DNA from: Heterobasidion occidentale
Lineage: Eukaryota; Basidiomycota; Agaricomycetes; Russulales; Bondarzewiaceae
Direction: 5' to 3'
Length of the DNA: 64,000 bases
Assembly (NCBI GenBank): GCA_039111635.1
Contig: JBCAQO010000002.1
Location: forward strand, 2,604,001 to 2,668,000
How positions within the stretch are numbered: the stretch's first letter is position 1; every line of letters starts with the position of its first letter. The notes beneath the pieces are model-generated. The model saw only the letters and a program-made list of their open reading frames with translations, did no database searches and was not told the origin of the DNA. Positions 1 to 12,600 of this stretch are shown here, piece after piece. The translations under genes were made by a program, and so were the position numbers.

Positions 1-1226
1 GGTGCGTGTCTGCGCCGCTCGGGGCCGAGTCGTCGGCGGTGGGGTTGAGCGGGTAGGGCGAGAAGAGGGTGGGGTCGGACTGCTCGAGCAGGGCAGAGAT
101 CTTGCGGACGGACTCCTCGAGCTCGTTCTCGTCCGAGGATCCCGAGTGGGCGGGGTCCTCGCTCGGCGTGCGCTTCTTCCCCTTGAAGTCGTATTTCCTG
201 AGCCAGAAGGGGCTATATGTCAGTCGGAGCGCGAACGAGGGATCTGCAGGGCTCACACGTTCGGGTCTGGCTCCCAGGAGGGGTCGTGGGTGCGCATGTG
301 GGCCGTGAGCGTGGTCCGGCGGGTGAACGTCTTGTCGCACAGCGGGTCCTCGCACTTGTACGGCCGCTTCCCCGTGTGCGTCCGCCGGTGCCGCGCCAGC
401 GAGCTCGAGTCCCCGAACATCTTCGTGCACCCCGGGTACTCGCAGCTGTGCGGCTTCTCCCCCGTGTGCACACGCATGTGCACGTGCAGCGCCGACCGCT
501 GCCCCGCCGCCGCGCACGGCTCGCGTCAGTCGCACAGAACGAGAAAGCAGAGCGCGCGCGCACCTGGATGAACGTCTTGCCGCACCCGTCCTCGGGACAC
601 GTAAACGGCCGCTCCCCCGTGTGGATCCGCATGTGCCGCAGCATGTCGCTCTTGCGCGCGAACCCCTTCCCGCACTCCTCGCACCCGTGCTGCTGCTGCC
701 CCTTCTCCAGGGGCCCCGCAACGTCCCCGCCACGATTCTTCCGCCCGTGCGACTTGCTCGCCGTCGACGCCCTGCCTACGACCCCCGACCCTGCCGCACC
801 GGCTGTCGACGTGGACGCCTGCGGCTGCTGCGCGTGCAGGGCCGTCCGAGTCTGAGCCCGCGTTTGGGGCGGCGCGGGAACCGGCGCCGGCGCGAGGCAG
901 GGGACTCCCGCAGGGTATGTCGTCGCCAGAGACGAAAAATCGAACGTGGGTCCGGGCGGCAGGGTAGATAGTGGCGGAGGTCGGGGGTGTGCGTTCGACG
1001 GCCCCGCGGGTTCTTCTGCCGCCGGAGCGGATGCAGACGCAGACGCCTGTGTGGGTGATGAGACCGGCGAGGGCGGTGATACGGAGGGTTCGACCAACGG
1101 CGCCAGGTGGGCCACAGCCTCTGACGCGCGCGGGCCATCCGCATCCGCATCTACTACAAGTCGAGGAGCCTCCATGTGCGAAGCCTGTTGTATCTGTAGT
1201 TGTTGTTGTAGTTGCAGTTGTAATTG

Positions 1227-1257
<31 letters not shown>

Positions 1258-2183
1258 TCGAAGCGGGCCAGATGGTCCAAGATATCCGAGATGTCGCCAA
1301 ACTCTGGCGGCACGGCGACCGCGGGGCTCATCCCGTCCCCGGCGCTGCTCAGCCGCCGCCGCTTCCTCCGATGCCGTCGCTCCTCCCCGTCCCCGTCCCC
1401 ATCCCCGCCCTCGCCCCCGCCCTCACCTTCCTCCTCGGCGTCCCGCTCGTACAGAAACTGCGACCCCTCCGAGAGGCGCCGCCGCGCGCCGGCCCGAGCG
1501 GGGGCAGACGCGTCGTCGCCGCCCCCGAGATCGAGATCGAGATCGAGCGCGAGGTCCGCGTCGAAGTTGAGCGAGTGGAACGCGGGCGCCGCGCGCGTCT
1601 TCTCCGTCTCGCGCGCCGCCTGGCGGTCCTTGTCCGCCGCCGCCGCCTGCAGCATCGCCGCGATGTCGAGCCCGAGGCCCTCGAGCGCCTCGTCTGCCCC
1701 GCCGCCCGCAGGCTCCAGCAGGTCGTGCGCGCGCGCCGCCGCTGCCGCGCTACGGCTGCTGCTGCGGCTGCTGATTTCTTCTCTTCTCGTCTGCTTGGCT
1801 TGCGCGCGCCGCTGGCGCTCGGCGTGCGCTTGGCGCTGCTGCGCGGCGGCACTTAGGAGGGCGGCGCTTGCGGCAGTCGCGTTCTGGTTGAGCAGGGTCG
1901 CGAGCTCGCGCCCGAGGAGCTCCGCGTCGAACTCGGCGTCGGCGGCGTCGTCGCCGTGGTCGTGGTCGTGGCGGGAGCCCGCGTCGGCCGCGTGCTTGAG
2001 GGCGTGGAACGGGAAGGGGGGGCTGTGGGAGCGGGAGGAGAAGGGTGGCGTGTGCGGGGAGCGCTGGGATGGGGAGGGGGGGTAGGCGAAGTGCGGGTCG
2101 GCGAAGGAGGGGAGGGTCGCGGAGTCGTGTACGACGTCGGAGAGGGCGAGGACGGGCGAGCGGGGCGGGGTGCTCGGGTCCAT
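1..2183 (-). CDS. C2H2 zinc-finger transcription factor, 3' end beyond window
   Basis: Probable DNA-binding regulator with four consecutive C2H2 fingers. Exons read on the minus strand are 2183-564, 497/498-257 and 197 to the window edge; introns are 499-563 and 198-256. The start at 2183 opens with [10 protein letters not shown]; an earlier in-frame Met at 2291 is possible. The first ~500 residues are low complexity: Asp/Glu patches, an alternating Asp-Leu run near 1530, a polyglutamine tract from CAG repeats (about 1199-1258) and Pro/Ser-rich stretches. The fingers begin at about 690 with [17 protein letters not shown], continue through HTGERPF and HTGEKPH linkers, and end with HMRTH near 290. 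The tail after the last intron is acidic and in frame to position 1. Four tandem fingers with TGE[KR]P linkers are seen directly; target genes cannot be inferred. I do not recognise a named orthologue. Confidence 0.85.
1199..1258 (-). repeat. CAG/CAA trinucleotide repeat coding polyglutamine
   Basis: On the plus strand a run of TTG and CTG triplets, including an uninterrupted CTG block at about 1236-1256, codes on the minus strand for a Gln-rich tract interspersed with Leu inside the zinc-finger factor. Such tracts commonly vary in length between strains. Confidence 0.85.
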
Positions 2184-3123
2184 CGTGAAGCTGGGAGGAT
2201 GGTGCGAGGGAGGAACGCGAACGCGCACGCGAGGCTGTTTCGAGGGCGTGATGAGTGGCGAACGGTGTGGCAAGCCGTGGCAGAGACGCACCTGATATGA
2301 AAGACAAGGGATCCTGCTCGTGGTGGGGGTATGGCAACGAGCCGAGCTGCAGACGTGCAGAAAGCAAAAGCGAGACGAGGTCCAGCCTTTGTAGAAACAC
2401 GATGGAGAACACGGCGAGCAAGCGAAGAGGGAGGCGAGTGGGAGTCGGTGGTCAACTCAACTCGAGGCGCCCAATGCAGTAAATCCACCCGCCAGCCCCT
2501 CGGGTCCCCCTCGCTCCAGACTCCAGATCCTCCGATCTGCGTCCCCCCGCAGTGCTCATTCCTGTCGCACCAGCGCAACTCCCCAGCGGATTTCATTGTT
2601 TTTCGCTTCTTTCTTGCATACTCATCCTTGTTTTCTCACAATTATACCTCGGGCTCCTCTGGGGATCCAGCCCTTCAGCCCGCCGTCTACCACTTGCTGG
2701 ATGACCAAATCGCTCGTCGGCAGTCGGTTCCGTCAGCTGTCTTCTTCCATGGCACGTAAGATCAGGCGCACTTGACCACGACGAGATATTGCTGCTGCAG
2801 CAGTGTTTTACATGTATGTTCATAGCTGGCGAGCGCAAGCATCGCTTGGTCTCATGGACGGAACTGCGGTAATACAGTCATGCCTGATGAACAGCGTAAT
2901 TTGCATTCGGCCCCACGTCCGTCCTGAAAGTCGATCGGCCTGCTGCCGCAGCCTCCCGCCGCCCTAGCCATCGACCATCGTGACACGGACACATGAGCAG
3001 CTCATTATCGACCTCCTCCTGAAAATCATTCGCAAAAAATCCTATTTAAGCCCTGGTTGCAGACCTTCTCAGAACGTTGCCCGTTCACCCCGCACATCAC
3101 CCCTGCATCCGAGAAGCCTTGCG
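2184..3123. other. Divergent intergenic region, no gene seen
   Basis: This 0.94 kb lies between the minus-strand zinc-finger gene and the plus-strand DUF4038 gene, so it should carry both promoters. Reading frames here are short and unlike any known protein. Apart from the TATA-like site near 3043 nothing specific was recognised. Confidence 0.6.
3043..3050 (+). promoter_or_regulatory. TATA-like box of the DUF4038 hydrolase gene
   Basis: TATTTAAG lies 74 bp upstream of the ATG at 3124, a plausible TATA position for a short 5' leader. Confidence 0.45.
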
Positions 3124-4915
3124 ATGCTCCGACGCCCTCTCGCTCACTGGGTTCTCGCGGCCGCCGCTATAGCGCGCGCGCTCGCAGCCGCCACCTCGGT
3201 CTCCGAGAGCAACACAGCAGAGCCTGCGTCCCGCTGGCGCCATCTCGCCCTCTACACCCGAGACACCTTCGTCGTGGATGCCCAAGGAGAACCCTTCTTC
3301 TGGCAGGGGGACACGGCATGGGAGCTCTTCCACCGCCTCAACCGGTCCGAAGTCGTCCACTACCTCGACGACCGCAAAGCCAAGGGATTCAACGTGATCA
3401 TGACCGTCGCCATCCCGGAACTCAAGTGTGTGATTCTTCGGTGTCGACGCGTCGAGCGCGGACGCGCCGCTGATCCCGTGGCGCAGCGTGACTGCGCCGA
3501 ATAGATACGGCGAGCTTCCGCTCGTCGACCTCGACCCAACGAAGCCGAACCCGAAGTATTTCGCGAACGTCGACTGGTGCATCGACCGCGCGACGGAGCG
3601 CGGGTTGCGCGTCGCCATCGTGCCGACATGGGGCCGATACGTCAACGGAGGTGCGTCCGTTCCGCTTCTCCTCTCTTCCTAGACTCGACGCACTGACCTG
3701 CCTCGCAGGCTGGCACGGGGCCCCGATCCTCTTCAACGCCACCAACGCGGCCGTCTACGGAGAGTGGTTTGGCAGGCGCTACGCCGGCCTGCCCAAGATC
3801 ATCGGTGCAGACTCGGACCGCTGGTGGCCGACGAACATCACGGCCTGGAACATCGCGCGCGCGAAGAACGCGGGGCAGACGTCGGACGTCGGCGGCATCG
3901 GGCAGCTGCCGTTCGCGGACACGGGCGATGTCTGGGAGGCCCTGGTGGGCGGGCTCCTCAAGGCCGAGAAGGACACCTCGCGAGGAGGTCCGAGCGTGGA
4001 CGCCTTCGTCACGTACCACCCGACGAACCAGTGGCTCGCGCAGACGCCCCCCGCGACGGGCTCCTCCTCCTTCCCGAACGCGAGCTGGCTGAAGATGGAC
4101 GCGGTGCAGAGCGGGCACGAGTCGATCGAGTTTCTGCCTGGGACGGGGAGGTGGGATGCGCAGAAGAACTACGTCCCGGTGGAGATTATGTATAACAACT
4201 CGCTGCACCGCAAGAGTGGCAGGATCCCCGTCCAGGACCTCGAGAACCACTACGAGGGCGGGTACTTTAACATCGACGCGACGAGCCCCCGCATCTGGAA
4301 CGCGAGCGACGTCAGAAACGGCGCCTGGACGGCGGTGCGTCTCCATTCTCGCGCTGTAGTACGAGAGGCTGACGTGCATCACGACCACATCGACAGGTTT
4401 TCTCCGGTGCAGCGGGCGCGACGTACGGCGCGTGGTCGGTCTGGCAGTTCTGGAACCCGGCGCTGTACGCGGGTGTCGTCGCGGCGGCCCCATGGCAAGA
4501 ACAGCTCGTCCTCCCCGGCAGCGCGCAATTCGTCCACGTGCAGAATCTCCTGACGAACAAGACGCTGGGGCCGGGCAGGTACTACTTCGACAGGGTCCCC
4601 GACAACACGCTGGTCGCGAGCGCGCTGGGGGAGGGCGAGGAGAGGGTGAGCGCCACGCGGGACGCAAAGGGGCGTTGGGCGGCAGTGTATGCGCCGCAGG
4701 GGGAGAGCTTCCAGGTGAACCTGACCCGCCTGGGCACGGCGGCGTCAATCGCAGGGAAGGCGACGTGGACAGAGAGATGGTATGACCCGAGGACGGGGGA
4801 GTTTGGGGAGCAAAAGAGGCAGTCGGCGGAACTGAAGGGAGCGAAAACTTACCAGCCTCCCTCTAAAGGAGGCATCGACCATGACTGGGTGCTCCTGATA
4901 GACTCGCTCCATTAA
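3124..4915 (+). CDS. Secreted DUF4038 / apiosidase-like glycoside hydrolase
   Basis: Probable extracellular glycosidase of the DUF4038 group (related to GH140 apiosidases), with a C-terminal domain of the type annotated as putative collagen-binding domain of collagenase. Exons: 3124-3425, 3487-3650, 3709-4334, 4397-4915. The start gives [15 protein letters not shown], a clear signal peptide. The catalytic TIM-barrel part begins at the block with [16 protein letters not shown] and continues through [35 protein letters not shown] and the conserved FVTYHP block; [15 protein letters not shown] opens the last exon. The smaller C-terminal beta domain carries [14 protein letters not shown] and ends at TAA 4915. 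All splice phases agree and no frame break was found. Several N-x-S/T sites fit secretion. Family assignment is confident; the substrate is not known and may be a pectin or other plant-wall side chain. Confidence 0.85.
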
Positions 4916-5264
4916 GTCTGTGTAGCCTCAGCTCAAAACCAACGATCACACGGTACTTACTTGTGTCGTCTCTACCGAGACGATGAGGGATATATACGTT
5001 CACACTGCGCTCAGGCTGCTGATGTGTGATTGCAATGTACAGCCGAAGTCAACTGAGGGTTTCGTCGTGACAGTTGCAAAGCGAGGAGACCGCTGGAGAC
5101 CGGCCCTCAGCACCATCGGCCGGCACGCCGGTCACCTTCCATAACGGATGCCGGCGCCGGCACTGGGCAAACCTGCAGCCGAATCCACTCTGCACTTAAA
5201 CACAGCTTTCATCCCATCCCGCACTCCATCGTTTCCCTTGCGCTCTTCGTCCATCTGCGCCATC
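4916..5264. other. Short intergenic spacer
   Basis: This 0.35 kb holds the 3' flank of the hydrolase and the promoter of the Pmp3-like gene in the same orientation. It has a palindromic GC-rich patch around 5120-5165 rich in CCGGC. No gene was seen. Confidence 0.5.
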
Positions 5265-6304
5265 ATGGCGCCGCCCATGACCAGAGCAGACCTCAAACCC
5301 AAGAGACATCACGGTTACGCCGTTGTGCTATTCATCCTCGGTACTCTCTTCCCGCCTCTTGGTATGTCCATCTTCATACGCAGTCGTGGCGAGGATTCAC
5401 TGACGGCCGTCTCTGTGCTTTCACGAAACATGAACAGCTGTTGCTGCGCGATTTGGACTTGGAAGTGACTTCTGGCTTAACCTTCTCTTGACGATATGTG
5501 GGTACATACCCGGTATGCAGGCCTTTGTCTCCCGATAGCCATGCTTGCTAACGCGAATGACCAGGACACGGCCATAATTTCTACATTCAGGTAAATTGAT
5601 CCATCGATGCTGATCACTTTCTGCGCAGCTCACGCGGATCGTTGCAGAACATCCGTAATAACAAGAACAACCGCCGCACGCCCAAATGGGCTCAGCGATA
5701 CGGGCTCGTCGATACCACCAAGATCAAGCGTGATGCCAAGCGCTCACAGTGGGCTGGCCGGTACGCGGAGCGTCTCCCGCGCTCCACTCTGGAGGGCCAG
5801 TCATACGAGGACGGTCAGGAGCCGGGCTCGAGCAGCATCGATCTCTCTACTGAGAACCGTGGTGGGCGACCCGCAGCCCCCAACGGCACCGGCAACGGCG
5901 GCGAGCTCTGGAACCCCGAAGAGGAGCAGTATTATGGGCAGCGCAATGGCGACGCTGCGAGCACGACGTCCGGGCGGTGGCACTACCCTGCGAACTTCGA
6001 GGATACCCTTCCACAGTCTGGAGGCACGCTGAAGAAGAAGAAGAAGCAGGACCGGTGGGCGCGCACGGAGGATGCGTACGCGCACGGGGGCGAGGTGGCC
6101 CCGAAGAAAAAGAAAAAGAAGAGGTCGACGCGGTCCAAAGCAGGTGATCTGGACGGAGACTCGTTCTCGCGGAGGAGCGGGTCAACGACGAATTTCCCTG
6201 AGGATCCTGAGGGTGGACTGTATGGAGAACGGAGGGCGGAGAACGGAGGTACTGCAGAGCCCACGCGAACGAATGACGATGCGTTATTCAGTCATCAGTT
6301 CTGA
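5265..6304 (+). CDS. Pmp3/UPF0057 membrane protein with long charged C-terminal tail
   Basis: Small hydrophobic plasma-membrane protein of the Pmp3 (stress-inducible, UPF0057) family, fused to a long polar tail. Exons: 5265-5361, 5438-5512, 5565-5590 (26 nt), 5648-6304. The start gives MAPPMTRADLKPK. The first membrane segment is YAVVLFILGTLFPPL; after intron 1 comes GSDFWLNLLLTICGYIPG, the family hallmark, then HNFYIQ across the 26-nt exon and NIRNNKN. The remaining ~210 residues are hydrophilic with lysine runs (LKKKKKQDR and PKKKKKKRS near 6035 and 6110), which classical Pmp3 of about 55 residues lacks. Yeast Pmp3 influences membrane potential and salt tolerance; the role of the tail is unknown, perhaps contact with acidic lipids or the cytoskeleton. 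The alternative acceptor at about 5631 reads into a stop, so the site at 5647 was chosen. Confidence 0.85.
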
Positions 6305-6981
6305 TCGTCGTTGGTGGGTGAAGATGGGTTGAGGACGGGAGGACATATCATAATTTGCTTGCCATCAAGGGCGGGCAGGGTCTCTGAGCATGCAGCGCGT
6401 CTTGAGGGATTGTACGTATACATTCGAGTTCGACTTACTCCTGGGACTTGCGGTTCCAGGTTTCAATTCGATATTTATTTATTGCCTCCACCGATTTCTC
6501 TCCGTTCTGTCTCCTCTGCCGGTTCTGACAGAATGGCTGACCGGTGAGGCCTTGAGGCCTTGAGGGATTGTACGTACACAGTCGAGTTATTTATGCTTCG
6601 TCTCAGTTGTTTTCTAGCCGCCGTTTGAGCACTTTGATCAGATGGTGCGTAGCCAGCGCTGTCACTGCTGTGGCCACGGGCGTTTCGGGAATGCGTGCAA
6701 CCAGCAACCCACAACTTTGTTGACTCCGCGTCGAAATCTGTTCGACAACCTTCGACAACACAATCTCATCTGGCTCTGAGTATCTGTTTGGAATCTGGAT
6801 ATGGATCAAGGGGTCTCAGATATTTCCAACTTTATCTCTGCAAGCACATGGTCGTCGAAGTGGCTCGGAAGCTAGATTATCAGCGTTATTCCCATCAATG
6901 CCTTCTCATGCGAAGTTCGTCGTATATAAGTGCGGCCGCATGCCCCTCTAAGCGTGGTCTGCATCTGCACCAGTGAGCGGT
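6305..6981. other. Intergenic region with promoter of PNGase A-like gene
   Basis: This 0.68 kb is less GC-rich than the flanking genes. It includes a short direct repeat: an 11-bp TTGAGGGATTG at about 6401 and again at about 6559, each followed by a GTACGTA-type string. A TATATAAG box lies at 6923. No coding potential was recognised. Confidence 0.5.
6923..6930 (+). promoter_or_regulatory. TATA box of the PNGase A-like gene
   Basis: TATATAAG is 52 bp upstream of the first ATG (6982), with a purine-poor leader between, typical for a fungal RNA polymerase II promoter. Confidence 0.55.
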
Positions 6982-9355
6982 ATGGGCATGTTCTCTAGCT
7001 TTGTCTGGCTCGGTCTCTCCGCCGCGTCGTGCTTGTTGTCTGAAGGGCGAGGGCCGCAAGACTGGTCGATTTCCAAGTCGCACAGCCGCCGCCTCTCCCG
7101 CAGGACGCGCAACAGTGCACGGTCCGGATCCTCGAGTGAGTCGTGCGTGTCGAGATGTTGCATGGTCTGATGCCGCGACGACGCCAGACGCACTTTCGCG
7201 TTCTCCTTTGGAGAGTGAGTGTCCGCGCGATCGTGCTGTACTCTGGCTGACCGATGTTGGACAGTGCGGAGGTTGTGCAGTTCACGTATGTTGCGTCGAT
7301 TTGCTCTCGGACGCAATGACGAGACCGTCTGCAGGCCTCCAAGTGAATGCGGCGAGCCAGGCTCGTGGAGCGGCATCAGCCTGAACTTGACCGTCACCTC
7401 GAACGGCACGCAGTTCGACCGCCTGGGCATCTTCACCTTCCAGAACGTCGAAAGTGAGCCCCTCCGCCTTCTCATCCCTCTCCAGAGCCCCCGTCCACCC
7501 CGCCCCCACTGCAGTCTGGCGCACGTCGACACCGGAGCCCACGAGAGGCGACGGCATCATCTGGACGTACCTCAAGGACGTCACGCGCTACCTCCCGCTC
7601 TTCGCAAAGCCCGGCACCTTCATCCTCAGCTCGACAACCTCATCGAGACCGGCCTCGACGGCGCATACGCGAGTAAGCACGCGATTCGCCGGTATAGCGC
7701 AACTGAACGCATCGGCGACGTCGTTTAGCTACCGTTGATGCGACCTTCTTCGCGTCATCGGCGGCACACCCGCCCGCACCGCGCGCGGACTTGATCGTGC
7801 CCATCTCGACGCTCGCCAACAATACCGGAAACGATGCCTCCGTGCCTCCGGGATTCTCGGTGAGCTTCTCCGCCCACAAAGGACGCCTGGCTTTACTGAA
7901 CGGTATCCGCCCAGCTCAACGTGACCCTGCCTCAGAACGCAGTCGCAGCTTATGCCGAGCTGTATGCGTCCGGAAACGGCAATGAGGAGTTCTGGGTGCG
8001 TCAGCTGCAGGCCGTAGAACATCGTCCGCGACGCTCACCCGCTCTCGCAGTACTTCAACGTCGCGAACCAGTTCCTATCTGACCTCCCGTCGGGCACCAC
8101 GTTTGGCCAGGGCCCGTTCCGCGAGGTGCGTATCCTGGTCGACGGCCAAGTCGCAGGCATCGCATTCCCGTACGCCGTCATATTCACCGGCGGGATTATA
8201 CCCACCGCATGGAGGTAAGGCGCCGCCGCCCACCGGTCCCCGTTTCGCGCTATGACACAGCGACTCTGATGCAGGCCGATCACGTCCTACGGCGCGCTCG
8301 ACCTCCCGACGTACTTCCTGGACCTCACGCCCTTCATCCCCGTCCTCACGGACGGCGCCGCGCACAACATCACGCTCGACGTCGCCTCCGCCGAGGCGGA
8401 CCACGCGATCAACCAGAACTGGTTCGTCTCGGGCCTCCTCCAGGTCCTGCTCGACTCGTCGGACGCGCGCACGACGGGGAACATCACGCTCTACGACGTC
8501 GCCCCGTTCGCGCGCGCGACGTCGACCGGGAGCGCGGGCGCCGGCGGCGACCTCAACGTCACCTTGACCGCGACGCACAGCGTGCACATCGAGGCGGACA
8601 TCGTCGCCGGAAGCGGGAAGCGCACGAAGGTGGTGTTCACGCAGGACCTGGCCTACTCGAACACGCAGACCTACCTGGACAACGCGTCCGTCCAGGTACG
8701 CGCCGCGCCTCCTGCGCTTTCATCCGCGCCCGCGCTGATCGCTCTGTGGCGTGCAGAACGTGCTCCAGGTCTCGTCCGGCAGCGTCCTCTCGACGCACAA
8801 CGGCGCGACGGTCCTGCGCGACGCCTTCTCGTACCCGCTCGCCATCAACTTCTCCACGACGTCCCCAGACGGGTCCAACAGCCAGTGTCTACCGTCCTCG
8901 TTTCCCTTTTCGCGTCCTCACCCGCTCCTGCCCTCCCCCACAGTCGCCGCGACGTTCGACCACTCGTACGAGCGCGCGCTGCTCCCCAGCCCGTTCATCC
9001 TCGGCTCCACCATCCACGAGCGCCAGCTCGCCGGTCAGTATCAGCGCGCGTCCCGTCTCCCCACATGAGCTGACGACGCGCCCCGCCCACACCGCAGGCG
9101 GCGCCTTCCACCTCGCGTCGACGGGCAACTCGGGCTCAAACGGCACCAGCAACAACACCCTCACCTACGCCGACGCCGCGGGCAACACCTTCGACCGCGA
9201 GGTCAACGCGTTCGTGAACAACATCACGTTCGACCACCAGGGGCAGCCTCGCGCCCGCCGCTGCCGCCGCCAAGGCCCGCACGCCCGTGTCCGTCCCGCT
9301 CGCGCAGGCGGCGATGAAGGCGCGGCTCCCCGGCGGCCGGACGGTCGGGAATTGA
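6982..9355 (+). pseudogene. PNGase A-like glycoamidase gene with apparent frameshifts
   Basis: Homologue of peptide-N4-(N-acetyl-beta-glucosaminyl)asparagine amidase A, which removes N-glycans from glycopeptides. ATG at 6982 starts a signal-peptide-like segment (SSFVWLGLSAASCLL). The family blocks follow, each in a good splice context: LVDFQVAQPPPLP (7062), VVQFT (7272), CGEPGSWSGISLNLTVTSN (7343), LGIFTFQNVE, IIWTYLKDVTRYLPLF (7555), LDNLIETGLDGAY (7631), EEFW/YFNVANQFL (7986-8035), GGIIPTAWRPITSYGALDLP, NQNWFVSGLLQV (8411), a NITLYDVAPF block and ERALLPSPFILGSTI (8970). Three joins do not agree in frame: the signal peptide with LVDFQVA (7025-7061), FIL with QLDNL (7624-7630, one base short), and NNITFDHQ with the GSLAPAAAAKARTP tail (G run 9240-9243). 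No intron-sized gap exists at these points. It is labelled pseudogene because no intact frame can be drawn, but consensus errors are at least as likely as decay. Confidence 0.8.
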
Positions 9356-9665
9356 AATATCGAGACCGCAGCACCGAGCGCACGCATGATGATACACGGG
9401 TCGATTTTATTCAGTATTATTGTATCAGGTTCACTACACGAAAGTCGAATCCACGCGACGGCCCTCGTGCCCCCATCCCGACTTGCCACAGCACCGCGGC
9501 GTGCCCTCGAGGGCCAGCTACCGCGCCCGTGTTGAACGGGGTACAGCGAACCGTGTTGAGACGGCGCTTTCGTCGAGCAATATAGGTTATACTTCTACCT
9601 TCTACATCTATCTGGGGGCGATGGCATCCACTTCCAAGTCAGAGTCGGCGGGGGGGCGGATGCGT
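9356..9665. other. Convergent intergenic spacer
   Basis: This 0.31 kb separates the 3' ends of the PNGase A-like gene (+) and the C1-THF synthase gene (-), so it should hold both polyadenylation regions. No gene seen. Confidence 0.5.
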
Positions 9666-12600
9666 CTAGAACAGCCCGACGACGCGTCCGCTCTCGGGAT
9701 CGAGCCCGACTTCCCAGAAGCCTGCGGAAAGAGCGTGAGCGTGAGCGGCGCGCGCGAGGAGAGGGGACGCACCGGGACGCGTGCCGAGACCGGGCATGGT
9801 CTGCATGTCGCCCAGGAGTGGGTACAGGAAGCCAGCGCCCGCGGACAGCCGCACGGAGCGGATGGGGATCGTGAACCCGGAGGGCACGTTTTTGAGCTTC
9901 GGGTCATGCGAGAACGAGTACTGCGTCTTGGCCATGCAGACTGCGACGAGCCGTCAGTGCCTGCGCACAGAGAAAATGAACGGATCCGCGTACTGGGCAG
10001 GTTCGCGTAGCCCTGACGGGTGTAGGTCTCGATCTGCTTCTTGGCGAGCTCGCTGAGCTCGATGCCGTCGGCGCCGTAGATCTCCTTCGAGATGATCTCG
10101 ATCTTCTTCTCGATGGGCTGGTCGAGGTCGTAGAGGACCTTGAAGCCAGAGTCGCCCTCGCAGACGGCGACGAGGGCTTCGGCCAGCGCGAGCGCGCCCG
10201 CGCCGCCCTCGGCCCAGTGGTTGCTGACCACGGCGGCGTCGGCGCCGCCAGCGAGCGCCTCTCGGCGGACCAGCTCGAGCTCCGCGGGCGTGTCCGAGCT
10301 AAGATAGCGCGGCGCGCGTGAGCGTCCGCGGTCTCTGCGAGCGGGGGGCGTGGAAAGCGAGCGAGCGCACTCACGCGAACTGGTTGACGGCGACGAGCAC
10401 CTTGAGGCCGAACTTCTTCGAGTTCTGGATGTGCTTGACGAGGTTCCGCGTGCCCTCCCTGAGCGTGACGAGGTCCTCCTTGGTGTACGTGTCCGCGAGC
10501 GGCTTCCCGGGCGAGACGTCGGGCCCGCCGCCGTGCATCTTGAGCGCGCGCGTCGTGGCGACGATGACGGTCGCGTCGGGCGTGAGCCCGCTGACCCTGC
10601 ACTTGATGTTGCAGAACTTCTCCATGCCCATGTCCGCGCCGAACCCGCCCTCGGTGAGCACGTACCCGACGCGGTCCGGCGCGTCGCCCGGCTCGGTGCC
10701 CGCGAGCTTGAGCGCGACGCGGTCGGCGAGGATCGACGAGTTGCCGTGCGCGATGTTCGCAAACGGCCCCGCGTGCACGAACACGGGCGTGCCCTCGAGC
10801 GTCTGCATCAGGTTCGGCTTGACCGCGTCCTTCATCAGCACCGCGAGCGCGCCCCCGACGCCGAGGTCGTCCGCCGTGATCGGGTCGCCCTGCTTGCTCG
10901 TCGCGACGACCATCGCGCCGAGGCGCTCGCGCATGTCCTGGAGGCCGGTCGTCAGCGCCAGCACCGCCATGCACTCGCTGGCGACCGCGATGTCAAAGCC
11001 GGTGACGCGCTCGTGGCCCTGCTCGGTGGGCGCCTGGCCGACGGTGATCTTGCGTAGGAAGCGGTCGTTGGTGTCCAGGACGCGGTTCCACGTGATGGTC
11101 TCCGGATCGACGTCGAGGCGCGCGAAGCGGGTGATCTCCTCGGGGGTGAGGTCGTTGGGGTTGGTCTTGTCGATGCCCAGCTTTTGCAGGCGCTTGAACA
11201 TAAGGGGAGCGAACTCGCGCTTGCCCTTTTTCGTCGGCACGAGTCGGCTGTACAACGCCTGTCGCGATCGTCAATACCGACGTGAGGACAGATGGAGCGC
11301 TGGTCTACCTTGTCGGACTGAGTCGCCTCGTGGAACATACGCGCGTCGAGCGCAGCCGCTATCGTCACGCATCAGCAACTCACGCCCCACATCCCCACGA
11401 GATCACTCACCAAGCAAGTTGTTCGCGGCCGTGACGGCGTGGATGTCGCCGGTCAGGTGCAAGTTGAACTGAACGACCATCAGCTTCGAAGGACGCAAAC
11501 ACGAACTCGATCGCACCTCGTCCATGGGAATGACCTGGCTGTATCCGCCTCCAGCGGCACCGCCCTTGATGCCAAACGTGGGGCCCTGACTCGGCTGGCG
11601 CACGCACGCGAACGCCGGGCGGCCGAGGTGCGCGCCGAGGGCCTGCGCGAGGCCGATCGTCGTCGTCGACTTGCCCTCCCCGAGCGGGGTCGGCGTGATG
11701 CCGGCGATGACGACGTACTTGCCGTCCTTCCTGTGGCCCAGGCGCTCGAGGACGCTGAGGTCGACCTTGGCCTTGTACTTGCCGTAGCTCTCGAGCTCGT
11801 CGGGCACGAGGCCGATCTCCTGCGCGAGCTGCGCGACGGGCTTCGGGGTCTGGGCCATGGCGATCTCGATGTCGCTCGGGACTTTTTCCTCGATGGTGAG
11901 CTTGAGGGGCTTGACCTTGCGCGCGCGCGACTGTTCCCAGAGGCGCTCGGCCGACTGGAGGGTGTTGACCATGAGCTGGGCGACGGTCATGGGGCCGACG
12001 CCGCCGGGGACGGGGGTGATGTGCGAGGCGACGGCAGAGGCGGAGGCAAAGTGGACGTCGCCGACGAGGCGCTGGCCCGACTTTTTGGTCGCGTCGGGGA
12101 CGTAGTTCGTGCCGACGTCGATGACGACGGCGCCCGGCTTGATCCACGATCCCTGGACGAACTCGGGTTTGCCGATGGCGGAGACGAGGATGTCCGCGTT
12201 TTTGACCTGCGTCGACGGGGATCAGCGGGCGTGCGACGGGGACGACGGTGCTTACGATTTCCGGGAGATTTTTTGTACGGCTGTGACACTGGGTGACGGT
12301 GGCGTCCTTGTTGCGGAGCATGGCGGCGACGGGGCTGCCGACGATGTCGCTGCGGCCGAGGACGACGGCGTTTGCGCCGGCGATGGGGACGCCGGTGGAT
12401 TCCAAGAGACGGAGGACGCCAGCGGGAGTGCAGGGGGTGAAGAGAGGCACGGACGCGCGCGAGGACAGGTGTCCGATATTGTATGCATGGAAGCTGGACA
12501 AGGGTGAAATGAGCCATGTCCGTGCGAGAGAGGGCTGCGGGCGCGTACCCATCGACGTCCTTCTGCGGGCTGACGGCCTCTGTGACGGTGCGCTCGGCGT

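Noticed and set aside
6982..9355. Treating the PNGase A-like gene as a certain pseudogene
   Set aside because: Similar small frame breaks occur in Fks1 and other conserved genes of the window, so sequence error is an equal or better explanation.
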